A stretch of 64,000 bases of DNA from Macrosoma leucophasiata (taxonomy: Eukaryota; Arthropoda; Insecta; Lepidoptera; Hedylidae), in contig JAWQUS010000027.1 in assembly GCA_036365455.1 (NCBI GenBank), forward strand, positions 12,388,501 to 12,452,500, read 5' to 3'. The translations under genes were made by a program, and so were the position numbers. Positions 35,767 to 47,625 of this stretch are shown here, piece by piece; position 1 is the first letter of the stretch; every line of letters begins with the position of its first letter. The notes under the pieces are model-generated. The model saw only the letters and a list, made by a program, of their open reading frames with translations, made no database searches and was not told the origin of the DNA.

Positions 35767-36850
35767 CTCGTTTTTTTTTTTTTTTTTTTATGTCATTAAG
35801 TCGACAAACAAGCAGACGGCCCACCTGATGGTAAGTGGTCACCGTCGCCTATGGACATTTGCAACACCAGGGGAGTTGCCAACGCGCTGCCAGCCCTGAA
35901 GGACTCTTTTGAAGAACCCCATATTGTAGCACCGAGGGAACACCTCAGAGGGAAGTTCGTTCCACAATTTACACGTTCTGGGCAGAAACGAACGAGAAAA
36001 TCGCACCGTTGAGCACTGCCAGGTGTCCAGTCGGTGAGGGTGAAACTTTTCTCTTCGGCGGGTAGTACGGTGTAGAAAAAGAGACGGTGGCACCATGTCG
36101 AACAGTTCGACAGAGCACTCACCATTGTAGAGACGGTATAACACGCACAGACTACCAATATCTCTGCGCAGGCTCAGATGTTCGAGCCTGTTTGTAAGTC
36201 CCGGATCGTTAACAATACGAACGGCGCGTTTTTGTAGGGAGTCAAGTGGACCAAGCTGGTACTTGGGGGCTCCCGCCCACAAATGAGAGCAGTATTCCAG
36301 ATGGGGCCGCACTTGGGCCTTATAAAGCTGTAGTAGCTGCCCCGATGTGAAATACTGCCTCGCTTTGTTAAGCACCCCCAACTTTTTGGATGCCAACTTG
36401 GTCTTACACTCAATGTGACTCCCAAATTGCACTTCGTTCGATATGTCAACGCCCAGGATACCGATACTCTTACCAATGGCAAGCGGAGTGCCCTGGAACT
36501 GTGGTGCTACAATGAATGGGTTTTTTTTAGCGGTGAACGCGCAGACTTGTGTCTTCGAGGGGTTGAACTGCACTAAATTGAGTCGACCCCAATCTGAGAC
36601 CCGCTCCAGAGAGTGCTCGACTTCAGACACAAGTCTAGTCCTGCTTTCTTCGATAAGTGTCCGAAAGGCATTTGCACGGCTTGTATAGTGTGCATCTCCC
36701 GTGCTATCATCCGCATAGCAATGAAAATTGGAGTTTTGCTCCAACATTTCATTGATATGCAGAAGAAAAAGCGTGGGAGATAGCACAGAGCCTTGCGGTA
36801 CACCAGCGTTGATAGGTAGTCTGTCTGAGCGTTGACCGTCAACTAAGACC
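35767..36850 (-). mobile_element. 5'-truncated CR1/jockey-like LINE
   Basis: A poly-T run (35770-35789, a poly-A tail on the - strand) ends a LINE whose ORF2 C-terminal part is open up to the truncation point near 36850. Fragments of the same family lie at 1172-1318 and 52424-52670. No convincing target duplication was found. Confidence 0.85.
35839..36846 (-). pseudogene. LINE ORF2, C-terminal half of reverse transcriptase
   Basis: The - frame is open from the truncation: GVPQGSVLSPTLFLL (RT palm), FHCYADDSTG (second catalytic Asp pair), then QLYKAQVRPHLEYCSHLW, QKRAVRIVNDPGL and a C-terminal WNELPSEVFP. These motifs are usual for jockey/CR1-clade ORF2. The frame has no true ATG start because the endonuclease and the front of the RT are missing. 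The palm is intact, so the loss is by 5' truncation, the normal fate of LINE copies. Confidence 0.85.
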
Positions 36851-37628
36851 TGTATAAAACGCTAACTAACTCGTATTATTAGCTCTTAATTTCCAAATGT
36901 CTTGTCTCTCTTAAATAAGCCAGTATCCTAGTATAGTTAACTTAACAATAAAATGAACCTCCATTGTTGTTTTACATCAAGATAATAATAATTCACGGTT
37001 TAAATCTTAATGCGCTTACAATATACATTGCAATGTTGCCGCTACGATCCTCTACGAGTCGCTACGACCCCCTACGAGCCGTTACGAGAAGGCTTCACAG
37101 TTTTGTTGCATAATTATATTACGGCGGCTTGCGAAGCTGATAAGCTGAGCAACAATAGCCTTAATTTGCATCAATGGATGTTACAATTAGTTACGGGAGT
37201 TTACTTGGGACGAGATATTTTATGCATAAATCAAAAATGTCTGAAATGATTTTAATATAAGACTCTAGTGACGTGTTCTTGAAGTTTATGTAGAAATGTA
37301 AGCTGCAAATTATTTATTATTAATTTTATTTATTGAGACAGAATATTATTTTTTAAGGTTTTAGGTTTTGCAACCGAGTACATTCTTTACCCGTGATAGC
37401 TCCGGGACATAGACATCATCGCGTTGTTAAACACACCTTTTATGCGAACGGCATTTATTTTTCAATTATTTTTCAAAGTTAATAATTTAATACGCTTACA
37501 CTCGCAGTTACACAATTAATCTTATAAGGAGAAGTAAAATGTTCACATTATGAATTGTATTTTAGCAATCGTGCCTTGAGGGTTCTCGAATTATTATCAA
37601 GAACCACATTGTAAATGGTTATATCTTA

Positions 37629-37776
37629 ACCCCCTTTTTCATAAACATATTTTAGCTAAAGTGTTGCTAAACTCTCCTTTGTCTTTTTCTATCCTGCACA
37701 TTTGACAATGCAACTGACAAAGACAAAGCATTCTATAGCTAAAACGGATCTAATGTACGTTTATAAATAAGGGGGT
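37629..37776 (+). mobile_element. 148-bp MITE with accccctt ends
   Basis: Left end acccccttttt-cataaaca-tatttta and right end (inverted) acccccttatttataaacgt form imperfect terminal inverted repeats flanked by TA on both sides. The interior (tttgtctttttctatcctgc, then acatttgacaatgcaactga) is shared with the truncated copy at 2221-2320. No ORF. Confidence 0.8.
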
Positions 37777-37789
37777 TAGTGTTTAGAAA

Positions 37790-39120
37790 AAGGTCGTAAT
37801 GATTTCAAATGCGTATTAAACACGTACGTACATATTCCATAAATATCATGAAACCATCGTCCCATAACATGAACAGACTGCCAAACATCACTTCCTTTAC
37901 AAACCACCCTTGCTTCTTGTATAATTCATGCGTCTTTTCATATATGCATGCGCACCGGTTTCAAAGACCTCTAACCCCTAACGCATATATTATCTGCTTT
38001 TATTAATTCTCATCATGTTTAAGTAACGTATGAGGAATTAATTCAAAAGTAACCTAGTTGAATAAAAGCAAATAATGAGGCAAATATATGTAGATGTGTT
38101 TTATGATTCGTAGTGAAGACTATATTGTCTGTGGTCTGAATTGAACTAGAACTTTTATTACACGAGACTGAACTTTTCAGAAATAAACAATGAAGGAATT
38201 GTTTACTCTGTAGAAGATATTAATGAACTTTCCTAATATTATCCATTGCTTTCATTGCATAAAGTAATCATTAATCTGTGGATCACTCTCTAACAAAAGT
38301 TTTTTGTTTTTTGTTTTATGTAGATGCATAAGTGAAGTACCTTATTAAAGACGGCTTTTAGATTATAGAGTTTTAAAGGATTAAAGAAATTGAAAAGTAA
38401 ATTTGTTGCTAGATTTGAACCCACATCTTATGGAAAGTGGGGAATATTATCTCTCAAAATGTTGTCACAAGTCTAAATGTTGAAGATTTAAGGCAAAGAA
38501 CATAAACCATACAACAATTATTTAATATTATTTAATTCGAGATACTCCTTTACATACTAAATAATATCAGTTGATGCAGAAACATGAGGATATTTAAGGT
38601 GTGAAAGCCAGTATCACAAGTCACAACATTATTTGCTTATTAAGGTATATAATACATATACTTTTGGCTGGCAACACTGCTCGAGCTAACAGCTGTTCTT
38701 GACTGTCCCGTATTTAAAATTAAATTATATTATTATTTAATTGATACAATTCACAATTAAATGTATTATATTACTTGTAATTCACTGAATTTATATAGTG
38801 TGTAAGTGTTTACGTAACGACTGTGTACCAAGTTGAAGATTTGTGAAAGACAATACCGGCGTCTGACATAACCTAACGTATGTAAAATTTGAATTGATAA
38901 CTCACAAATAAGGTGTAAATCATTGTTATCTCCTTTGTTGAACCTTGTACAGAGTATTTAAGTACTCATTTAAATAATATTGATTAATACCCGCGTACCA
39001 ATTATTGCAATATTGGTAAAGAAGTGAAGAGATTTATTTTCCTCTAACTCACTTCAAAACTGTCCAACAACCTCTTGTATTATTTAACCTACTCAATAAT
39101 TCATTTTGTATTACATTAAA
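37790..39120. other. no feature seen; may include 5' UTR of the next LINE
   Basis: No supported gene. The 5' boundary of the downstream LINE could not be placed. Confidence 0.4.
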
Positions 39121-40056
39121 ATGATGACTCGCAAGGCTTTATCTCGTCAAGAGGAGTCCAGACTTCAAATGACTTTGAGTGAACTAAAGGCCACCAAGGA
39201 GTTAGTTGAACAGTTTCACAGGGAGAGAGATGACAATGAGAAGGAACTGCTAGAAGTGTTAGCCAGGGATACTAAATTAAAAAAAGAAATGTCACAATTA
39301 CATAGTGAATATTTATTAGCTTGTGAAGAACGGGACAAACTACAGTTGGTAGTAAACGGGTTCAACCAGTGTAGTGATGAGTATGAGCAGGCCCTGAGGC
39401 GCATCACCACACTGGAATTGGAGCTAAGTGAGGCCTATTCACAAATTAACAAGCTTCAAGCTGAAAATCTTAATATTACAGCCTCGCAGAACCAAAGTTT
39501 ATTCGACGAGTTGGTCCAAAGTTCACCTAAACATGTAAATATCAGTCAACCATCTGTCACAATTGATTTAACCTGTGACACACCTGTACATAAGATTGCA
39601 TATAGTCATAATAAATTAAAAAAATATTCAAAATTAAATAAATTTATTCAAAAAACTCAAAATTTAATTAAGTTAAACAAATTTTATACCAAAAAAATTA
39701 AATTAAATTCAAAATCTTACCAAGATTTGAAAATGCAATCTGAACAATTAATATCAAAAGAAATTACATATATATCTGAAATTGAGAAATTGGAAAAAGA
39801 ATGTAATAATTATATGGAGTCACTGTCATCTATGACATATAAATATGAGTTGTCACAAAAAGAAATTCAGGAACATATTCAGGCTTTGACTAAGTTGACT
39901 GATTTATGTCAATATAACTCAGAGCGATTTGAATCTTTGACAAACAGCTACAACCAATGTAGTTGTACACTCACCCCAGCTGGTTCAAAGCCTGTATGTG
40001 CTTCTCCTACAAAGCCGCCCCAGCTGCCCCAGAGCTCATCTAACACATTCTATTAA
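39121..40056 (+). CDS. LINE ORF1-like coiled-coil protein
   Basis: The first ATG is 39121, giving about 311 residues. Residues about 5-130 and 190-280 are rich in E, K, L and Q with heptad spacing, so they are likely coiled coil (QMTLSELKATKELVEQF, then TTLELELSEAYSQINKLQAE). A linker with VTIDLTCDTP lies between them. The end is proline-rich (SPTKPPQLPQSS) and overlaps the RT frame, where the deletion junction lies. ORF1 proteins of LINEs typically self-associate and bind RNA. A host coiled-coil gene would be an alternative, but the position directly before an RT frame favours ORF1. Confidence 0.65.
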   Translation: MMTRKALSRQEESRLQMTLSELKATKELVEQFHRERDDNEKELLEVLARDTKLKKEMSQLHSEYLLACEERDKLQLVVNGFNQCSDEYEQALRRITTLELELSEAYSQINKLQAENLNITASQNQSLFDELVQSSPKHVNISQPSVTIDLTCDTPVHKIAYSHNKLKKYSKLNKFIQKTQNLIKLNKFYTKKIKLNSKSYQDLKMQSEQLISKEITYISEIEKLEKECNNYMESLSSMTYKYELSQKEIQEHIQALTKLTDLCQYNSERFESLTNSYNQCSCTLTPAGSKPVCASPTKPPQLPQSSSNTFY

Positions 40057-41581
40057 TATTAAGAACACAACTGATTTATGGGGCTTATCTGTAAAAGTTG
40101 CATATGAAATAATGGATGTGATTGCACCTTACCTAGCGGCAATGTTTAATAATAGTATTGTAAGTGGTATATTTCCTGACTTAATGAAACATAGTAAAGT
40201 GATTCCTCTTTTTAAATCTGGTAGTACAAGTGACCCCACAAATTTTAGACCAATTTCTGTACTACCTGTCTTAAGTAAAATTTTTGAAAAACTTATTTTA
40301 ATTCAACTACTTGCACACTTTAACCATCATAAACTTTTACATTGTCGACAGTTTGGATTTACTAGGGGTCGTTCAACTACCGATGCAGGTGTTGAACTTG
40401 TCAAACACATTTTTGAAGCTTGGGAAAAATCACATAATGCACTAGGGGTATTCTGTGACTTATCTAAAGCATTTGATTGCGTTCAGCATGAAACATTGGT
40501 CAGAAAGTTATATCACTACGGCCTTCGAGATACCGCTCTCGAGCTTATGACTTCATATTTAAACAATAGAAATATGTGTGTTGATGTAAATGGGACAAGA
40601 TCTCCCGGGACTTCAATGGATATGGGGGTCCCACAGGGCTCTATTTTAGGGCCATTTCTTTTCTTAGTCTATATTAATGACTTACCCTACATTATCAATG
40701 ATGGCCAAGAGATGGTATTGTTTGCTGATGATACTTCTTTAGTGTTCAAAATTAAAAGACAGGAGGTAGATTTTGACTGTGTAAACAATACTCTCTCTAA
40801 TATAGTACATTGGTTTAGCGCCAATAACCTTTCGTTAAATAGCAGTAAGACAAAATGTATTAAATTTACTACTCCTAACGTAAAACAGGTTGAAACCAAT
40901 GTTAAGATAAATGAGGAAGTATTGGAGATCGTAGAGTCCACGGTATTTCTTGGCATTACCGTGGATGCTAAATTGCAATGGGGTCCCCATATTGCCAAAT
41001 TAGCTAGTAGACTTAGCTCGGCAGCATTTGCTGTGAAAAAGATTAGACTATTAACAGACGTCGAGACGGCTCGCCTTGTTTATTTTAGTTATTTTCACAG
41101 TATAATGTCCTATGGCATTTTGCTATGGGGAAATTCCGCCGACGTCAACACTATTTTTGTACTGCAAAAGAGAGCTGTCCGGGCTATCTACGGGTTGAGT
41201 CCGAGGGTATCTCTTAGAGATAAATTTAAAGAAATAAATATTCTGACTGTAGCTTCGCAATACATTTATGAAAATGTATTATATGTCCGTAAAAACATTA
41301 ATGAGTTTCCTACAATAGGTAACAACCACAGTATAAATACTAGGAACAAATACAAGTTGTCCATACATGCAACGCGGCTGAATAGGGTCAGTAATTCTTT
41401 TAGAGGTCAATGTATACGGTTCTTTAATCAAATCCCCAAAAACGTTCAAAGTCTATCGATCAATAAATTTAAGAAAGTAATGAAAGAACGTTTATATAAA
41501 TGTAATTACTATAAGACCAGTGATTATCTTAATGATAATACGTCTTGGGATTATAGCGATCGCTGCCAGGCTATTTCATGA
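39998..41581 (+). pseudogene. LINE ORF2, reverse transcriptase without endonuclease
   Basis: A 527-codon open frame without an early ATG. RT motifs in order: FRPISVLPVLSKIFEKL (about 83-99), QFGFTRGRSTTDA (118-130), FCDLSKAFD (152-160, catalytic Asp), GVPQGSILGPFLF (210-222), FADDTSLVF (242-250, catalytic Asp pair), then LNSSKTKC and the thumb/connection region GITVDAKLQWGPH. The RT looks chemically complete, but the endonuclease is gone and the frame is fused out of phase behind ORF1. Such a copy could not nick its own target. Confidence 0.85.
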
Positions 41582-42954
41582 TCCTGTGATTTCGTGTATT
41601 CTGTAATTAGTATCTACTATTGTTAAGGGTTGAATAATGTGAATACCCTGGCTGAAAATGAATTCCATCTTTTATTTTGCCGTATGCATATCCGGAACAG
41701 TCATGCTCGCTTAAATGTCTTTGCCTTTGGCGGCGTCGTGTGGCGGGTTGCTCACTTCCCTCTAAAATGGTCGAGGAGGGCAATGGCTGTCACATGCGTC
41801 ATACTCGTGAACGGGTGCTGTTGGTGGGGACTGGTCTGTTCTGGTTTGCAGGGGCTACATCACATTTAGTAGATAGCAGTTTATTTGCATCTATGCTATG
41901 GACGTTGACATTATTTGATTTTTCACGATAATCTGTACTAGATTTAAGCTCTCATTTAAAAGAGCTCTTACTGAGTTTGTTGGGTAGCGGAGTTCTTCTC
42001 AGTAGTGACTGCACTTGGAACTCTGCTAAGTGAATAACATTGATCTTGACGAATAAGTTTTTCTTTTTCTTCATTTATTATCATTGAAGGAATTGAAAAA
42101 TTTTATGATTATTATGTTTTAACCAAATAGTTTAAATTTTAATTTTTAATTTACTATTAATATATGATTTTGCTTTTACTATATGTAATGGTTATTCGCT
42201 CTAGGTAGTTTATGATTTATTGACGTTTTGAAAGTATCTGTAAAGATCTATTCGAAATAAAAATATTTTCTATTTCTATTTCTATTTCTACTTAACATCG
42301 ATTTTTTTGTTTCTCTCCAAGCACATAAAATAGTCGGGGAACTTATTCACTTATTCACATTCAATAAAATATCAATTTTATGGTCATCGTTTAAGATGTT
42401 TGTGTGATCAAGCGACCAGTTCTCTGATAGTACGTACAATTTGTTTTACTATTAGTTTTTGAGTTTTTTTTAGGCTGAAGTACTTACTTAGGTACAGTAA
42501 TAAAAAATATGAATCTCTAATATTCTAAATTACTAAATCCCTTACGTAAAATATACTAGTCGCATTTGAACCGCAGTATTCAAAATGGAGACATCACTGC
42601 GTGATACTACAATCTACGCATAAATATGAATTGTTACGAATATACATCACAGATACCAATGTAGATAAAAGAAATTACAGGGTCTTTTACACTTAAAAAT
42701 AAACCTGTAGCGTACTATTAAAAAACGGAATTACCTCGGTTTTCAACAGTTTTGTATTTAGGTAAGAGAATATTCTGACTAGTATTAAGAAAAGTATCAG
42801 TTATCGGCAGCTATGTCAGAAAACATAATTATTATCGTTTGCATTAACTTAAATTACACTGAATCACTTAAGCTAGCATTGAAAATAAAACTTATTAGAT
42901 ATTGAAATTATATAAATAGATTTTTGTAAAGCATATTTTCTGGTAGATGTCTAT

Positions 42955-43340
42955 TACCAGTAACTCTGCAATCGAACAATCGCGCGCATGGTCCCGCGGC
43001 TGGTGTAGATCGTAAGCGACCTGCTCGGTTAAGCGATACGGGCGCGGTCGGGTGTGTGAAGGGTGACCGCTAGTGGTAAATTAAAATGCGCGTTTCCATG
43101 CTTCTGAGGGCACGTTAAGCCGTCAGTCCCGGTTGCTATCGACATATAGCAGTCGTTAAACCTTGTCGGAGGCCTTATGGGCGGTTTGAAAACATCCGAC
43201 AGCGGGTTGGTCACTAACCCGTATCTCCACCAACTCGCATTGGAGCAGCGTGGTGGAGTAAGCTCCAAGCCTCCCCCTTCCCCCAAAAAGGGGCGAAACT
43301 CGTGCCCAGCAGTGGGACGTATAATGGGTTGCCCTTTTTA
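42955..43340 (+). repeat. RTE-type LINE 3' region / related SINE
   Basis: Contains gagggcacgttaagccgtca, acatatagcagtcgttaaa, ggttggtcactaacccgt, ggagcagcgtggtggagtaa and cccagcagtgggacgtataa, the familiar 3' end of a widespread lepidopteran RTE-like repeat, ending in an A/T-rich tail. An 85-codon frame on the - strand is accidental. Confidence 0.7.
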
Positions 43341-46016
43341 TTATAATTAAACAATCACTTTGTCAATAGCTATCCCTCGTTTTTTATACGCGCTATAATA
43401 TAAGACAAATGAAATAAAAAATTGTCTGTGCCTAAATTGAATCGCAATAAGACGTCCTGAAAGACATTTTTTCTCTACTCTGGTCAAGATCTAGGGTCGA
43501 CCAATAATTCGATAACCTATGACTTATATTCAAATGGTGTACTTTTGTTTTACAGGTACATAAGATCCGACATGGTGAGGCGAACGCAAGCGGAACCGGC
43601 ACGTTGAGCATCTGTCCACATGCCGACAATACTCTGCAGTGAGCAGAAAGGTACTACACGCATTCAAATACACTTTTCCTTCATAAATATTTATAAATTA
43701 ATCTTTTTAGGATTCCGCTCCTCAAGAGGAAATAAACTGATGATGAACTGTATCTGTCTCTCCCTGTCCGTTTGACGCATTCAATTTAACAAAACTACTT
43801 GTTTTCGGAGAAACTCAACAGATATAATCTTGTGACATTTTTTTTTCAATATAGACATAACGTTTGTGTTCAAGAATTAAGAAATGATTTACAAACATCA
43901 TTCTGACATATTAATATAATATGGTGGTTAGTTACCCAGTCTTCTGTGAAAATCTCAACTACATATTTTTAATAATTTTAACGCAAAAATTTTTGAGTTT
44001 TTTTCAGAAATAGACTATTTCCTCTTGTTTTCATTATATTTTATTTACAGTAAAAATGTGTTGTTACGTCGTGTGTATAGTACTCCTTACGTCTAAAGCT
44101 CGATGATCAGGCTATTTGGAAAAGATTCCCTGTGGTACCCTAGCAGTTTGTCAGAACATCTAATCAAAAATGAAACTGGTAAATACTAGGTTTGTGCAGG
44201 CATGCATGGGTCATGTCTACCTTAAGGGAATACAGCTGTGAAATAAAAAAAATCTGCCATATATTTTATGTAATAAAATTAACAACTTGACATTGGTGGT
44301 AAGTGAATGACTTGAATACTCAAATATAAGAGCGTCACCCTTCAAGCATAAATTTAAGAGGTATTTTAGTAAATGAATACTATCTCACGATGGACTGACA
44401 TACGCAATGGCTATATTTAAATATACTTGGTAGTGATTCGAACGTGGCAAGTTAATTGACGTCATAAATATTTAATGTTAGTATTCATTTTAAAAGTAGG
44501 TCATGTATTCAATTCCGAGTGAACAGCAAAAAATTGTGGGTAGGTTTTAACGTGGCCTTGGCACACGCTAGTTCAAATACTAACTATTTGCGCGACATGA
44601 AACTGAACAAGGATATTTAAAAAAATAAGCTGTAAAAGTTTAATATCGGGCTATATTTCATACATAGGCCGTAATTCAAAATAATGATGGATATCCAAAC
44701 TAAACGTAATTAAAGAGTAGGTACGAATAAGTGTTAGCTGACAAAATATATCACTAATAGTGAATAACTTCGCTATTATATGAGTAACACCCATGGAACG
44801 ATTCTTACATCGTACATAATTATTGTTTATACTTTAATTCTTATTCTTAGCTATATTGTGTATAAAAGAAAGAACAGCCTAAGGTATATAAAACTGGCTT
44901 AGTTCCGTACATCGCAGAATGTTTTGTACGGTATTGTATGTTAGCTTTAACATAGACTTTTTATTGATTTTCCCTGTGAGCTTGCCTGTAATTTATAAAT
45001 TAAGAACTATTTCGGGACTTTATCTCAAAATATTAGGCTACGTATTTTTTTGAAGAATGGTCCGTTTGAGAAATATTCATAAGCTCTCATTCACATAAAT
45101 ATTATGATGGTCACTAATGCCTTCCCGGGGGTTTGCACGCGCATTATGTAAAGCCTATGGCTTATGTCACAGTTAAAACTATTATCCTCATCTGAATAGT
45201 GCAGTAGCCTTGAAACCCTACCTAGGCACTAAGGGCTCGAGTAATGAAAGAATACTCTTGATATTTAATAAAATATGTATTTTTATAACGTATAATGTTT
45301 AGAGTGGGAAGAGAACATGGTCACCGACCCTGTACCAATATTCGGATAGCAAGCTTATAGATAAGTGAAGGCGTTAGGGGTTACTTCATTAAGGGGGCCC
45401 CCGCGATAGATGAAATAGTAATATCATAGTAATATAAAGCATTTTGAGGAACTAAAAAAATATATTTTATTTTCGGATTTAAACTAACAGGTTTCTCTTT
45501 ACTGATTATTGAAGTTTTTTTTTTATGATTGCCTATAGTGATTTATTTAACAACCTAATCGATTCAAGATGATACATGGCTATGTGACATTCCAAGGCCG
45601 CATGGATATCGTAGTCACACAATATAATAAGGTATGGCCGCCGTACTGTCTTTGAAGAAAAGCCAGTATTCTACTGAGTCATATCACCAGCGACTTGGGG
45701 CCATAAGCAGTATCGATCGGTTTAAGGTTTTTGATGATGGCCAATAGTAATTTTTGAGTTTGAGTTGAGTTTGCCACGTGACTTTCCAAGGCGGCTGTAT
45801 TGTCTTTGAAGAAAAGCTATGTATTCTACTGAGTCGTATCAACAGCGACTTAGGCTCATAAGAGCGTTCTCTTCTCATCACAACATACTAGTTGAACTCC
45901 CAGCGAAATTGTTCAACTTTTTAGCCTGAAAGATCTGTCGTGATGGTTTTTGGAGGTATGCATAGCAACGTGTCCACCGATTATTTTTAACTAACTAGTT
46001 GCTGAAATTCAGAAAA
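43341..46016. other. no feature seen
   Basis: AT-rich intergenic sequence. A direct repeat of about 60 bases occurs near 45650-45740 and 45790-45860 (tctttgaagaaaagc, tattctactgagtc, agcgactt) on one strand. Nothing else is supported. Confidence 0.5.
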
Positions 46017-46029
46017 TTCCCAATATTAT
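46017..46029. repeat. 13-bp direct repeat flanking the array (left)
   Basis: ttcccaatattat, identical to 47613-47625. Because both copies stand exactly outside the repeat units, it is read as a target site duplication. Confidence 0.75.
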
Positions 46030-46106
46030 TGTTTTATATTATTTCGCATTAACACATGCTTGTGAAATATATTTTATTTTTAAAGAAAAATGGAAAGAAA
46101 AATTTG

Positions 46107-46180
46107 ACTTCAGGCGAGGCTCGAACTCGCGACCTACTGGGAATCTAGTCCAGCCGCTCTTCCAATTGAGCCACTGAAGC
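46107..46180 (-). tRNA. tRNA-like module 1 (repeat-borne)
   Basis: The - strand folds with acceptor gcttcag/ctgaagt, D-arm gctc/gagc and a perfect T-arm gcgag/ctcgc with loop ttcgagc. The anticodon stem has one mismatch and the loop best reads AGA, yet no serine-type long variable arm is present. It is probably tRNA-derived rather than a working tRNA. Confidence 0.4.
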
Positions 46181-46413
46181 CTTGCCCGATTTGTCAAATC
46201 TTTCCTTCACATCTATTGCATTGCTTTATGGTAGCAGCAGCGCCATCTATTACCAACTATGCTAGTTAGGCAACCGATATAATAGACTTTTCAGTTTATT
46301 GAATATCGTAAAGAAGTCGCTTTTACCCTTAATAATTGTTTTATATTATTTCGCATTAACACATGCTTGTGAAATATATTTTATTTTTAAAGAAAAATGG
46401 AAAGAAAAATTTG

Positions 46414-46487
46414 ACTTGAGGCGAGGCTCGAACTCGCGACCTACTGGGAATCTAGTCCAGCCGCTCTTCCAATTGAGCTACTGAAGC
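46414..46487 (-). tRNA. tRNA-like module 2 (repeat-borne)
   Basis: Same fold as module 1; the acceptor is changed to cttgag at its 3' side and gtagctc replaces gtggctc, which weakens acceptor pairing. Confidence 0.35.
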
Positions 46488-46577
46488 CCTGCCCGATTTG
46501 TCGAATCTTTCCTTCACATCTATTGCATTGCTTTATGGTAGCAGCAGCGCCATCTATTACCAACTATGCTAGTCAGC

Positions 46578-46651
46578 TATCCAGTGGCTCAATTGGAAGA
46601 GCGGCTGGACTAGATTCCCAGTAGGTCGCGAGTTCGAGCCTCGCCTGAAGT
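46578..46651 (+). tRNA. tRNA-like module 3 (repeat-borne), damaged 5' end
   Basis: Starts tatccagtggctc where other copies have gcttcagtggctc, so the acceptor 5' strand is broken. It lies at the turning point of the inverted array. Confidence 0.3.
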
Positions 46652-46884
46652 CAAATTTTTCTTTCCATTTTTCTTTAAAAATAAAATATATTTCACAAGC
46701 ATGTGTTAATGCGAAATAATATAAAACAATTATTAAGGGTAAAAGCGACTTCTTTACGATATTCAATAAACTGAAAAGTCTATTATGTCAGTTGCCTAAC
46801 TAGCATAGTTGGTAATAGATGGCGCTGCTGCTACCATAAAGCAATGCAATAGATGTGAAGGAAAGATTCGACAAATCGGGCAGG

Positions 46885-46958
46885 GCTTCAGTAGCTCAAT
46901 TGGAAGAGCGGCTGGACTAGATTCCCAGTAGGTCGCGAGTTCGAGCCTCGCCTCAAGT
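46885..46958 (+). tRNA. tRNA-like module 4 (repeat-borne)
   Basis: Direct-orientation twin of module 2, sharing its gtagctc and ctcaag variants. This shows the two arms were copied from one another. Confidence 0.35.
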
Positions 46959-47191
46959 CAAATTTTTCTTTCCATTTTTCTTTAAAAATAAAATATATTT
47001 CACAAGCATGTGTTAATGCGAAATAATATAAAACAATTATTAAGGGTAAAAGCGACTTCTTTACGATATTCAATAAACTGAAAAGTCTATTATATCGGTT
47101 GCCTAACTAGCATAGTTGGTAATAGATGGCGCTGCTGCTACCATAAAGCAATGCAATAGATGTGAAGGAAAGATTTGACAAATCGGGCAAG

Positions 47192-47265
47192 GCTTCAGTG
47201 GCTCAATTGGAAGAGCGGCTGGACTAGATTCCCAGTAGGTCGCGAGTTCGAGCCTCGCCTGAAGT
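47192..47265 (+). tRNA. tRNA-like module 5 (repeat-borne)
   Basis: Direct-orientation twin of module 1 (gtggctc, ctgaag) with full acceptor pairing. Confidence 0.4.
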
Positions 47266-47498
47266 CAAATTTTTCTTTCCATTTTTCTTTAAAAATAAAA
47301 TATATTTCACAAGCATGTGTTAATGCGAAATAATATAAAACAATTATTAAGGGTAAAAGCAACTTCTTTACGATATTCAATAAACTGAAAAGTCTATTAT
47401 ATCGGTTACCTAACTAGCATAGTTGGTAATAGATGGCGCTGCTGCTACCATAAAGCAATGCAATAGATGTGAAGGAAAGATTTGACAAATCGGGCAAG

Positions 47499-47572
47499 GC
47501 TTCAGTGGCTCATTTGGAAGAGCGGTTGGACTAGATTCCCAGTAGGTCGCGAGTTCGAGCCTCGCCTGAAGT
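47499..47572 (+). tRNA. tRNA-like module 6 (repeat-borne)
   Basis: Like module 5 but with catttgg in the D-loop and gcggttgg before the anticodon arm. The array is cut 40 bases further on. Confidence 0.35.
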
Positions 47573-47612
47573 CAAATTTTTCTTTCCATTTTTCTTTAAA
47601 AATAAAATATAT

Positions 47613-47625
47613 TTCCCAATATTAT
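47613..47625. repeat. 13-bp direct repeat flanking the array (right)
   Basis: Identical to 46017-46029. Confidence 0.75.

Larger units (their letters stand above)
39121..42291 (+). mobile_element. CR1/Daphne-like LINE with internal deletion
   Basis: A coiled-coil ORF1 is followed directly by an RT-only ORF2, about 700 bases of 3' UTR and a (ttcta)n tail. The endonuclease that should stand between ORF1 and RT is absent, with the junction near 40020-40070. The last 150 bases recur at 4905-5057, which fixes the 3' end. Clade assignment is by motif and tail type only; the true 5' end lies upstream and was not defined. Confidence 0.8.
46030..47612. mobile_element. inverted array of 307-bp units with tRNA-like modules
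   Basis: Six tRNA-like modules at an exact 307-bp period: two inverted (46107-46180, 46414-46487) and four direct (46578-46651, 46885-46958, 47192-47265, 47499-47572). Bases 46030-46573 are the reverse complement of 46799-47342 without net length change, giving two 544-bp arms around a 225-bp spacer. The outer ends cut the units at unrelated points, so a piece of a pre-existing tandem array seems to have been inserted as a block between 13-bp direct repeats. A 61-codon frame recurs once per unit and reads backwards through the tRNA-like part; it is not taken as a gene. Confidence 0.85.

Noticed and set aside
35760..36880. actcgt as a target duplication of the truncated LINE
   Set aside because: Only six bases match and the right copy is about 20 bases beyond the apparent end; chance is likely.
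46299..47380. 61-65-codon frame repeated in each unit of the tRNA-like array
   Set aside because: It reads antisense through the tRNA-like module and is conserved only because the units are near-identical; no sign of coding selection.
46107..47572. Six functional tRNA genes
   Set aside because: The anticodon stem has a mismatch, the loop reads AGA without a serine-type variable arm, and all copies are in one mobile array. Kept as tRNA-like modules at low confidence.
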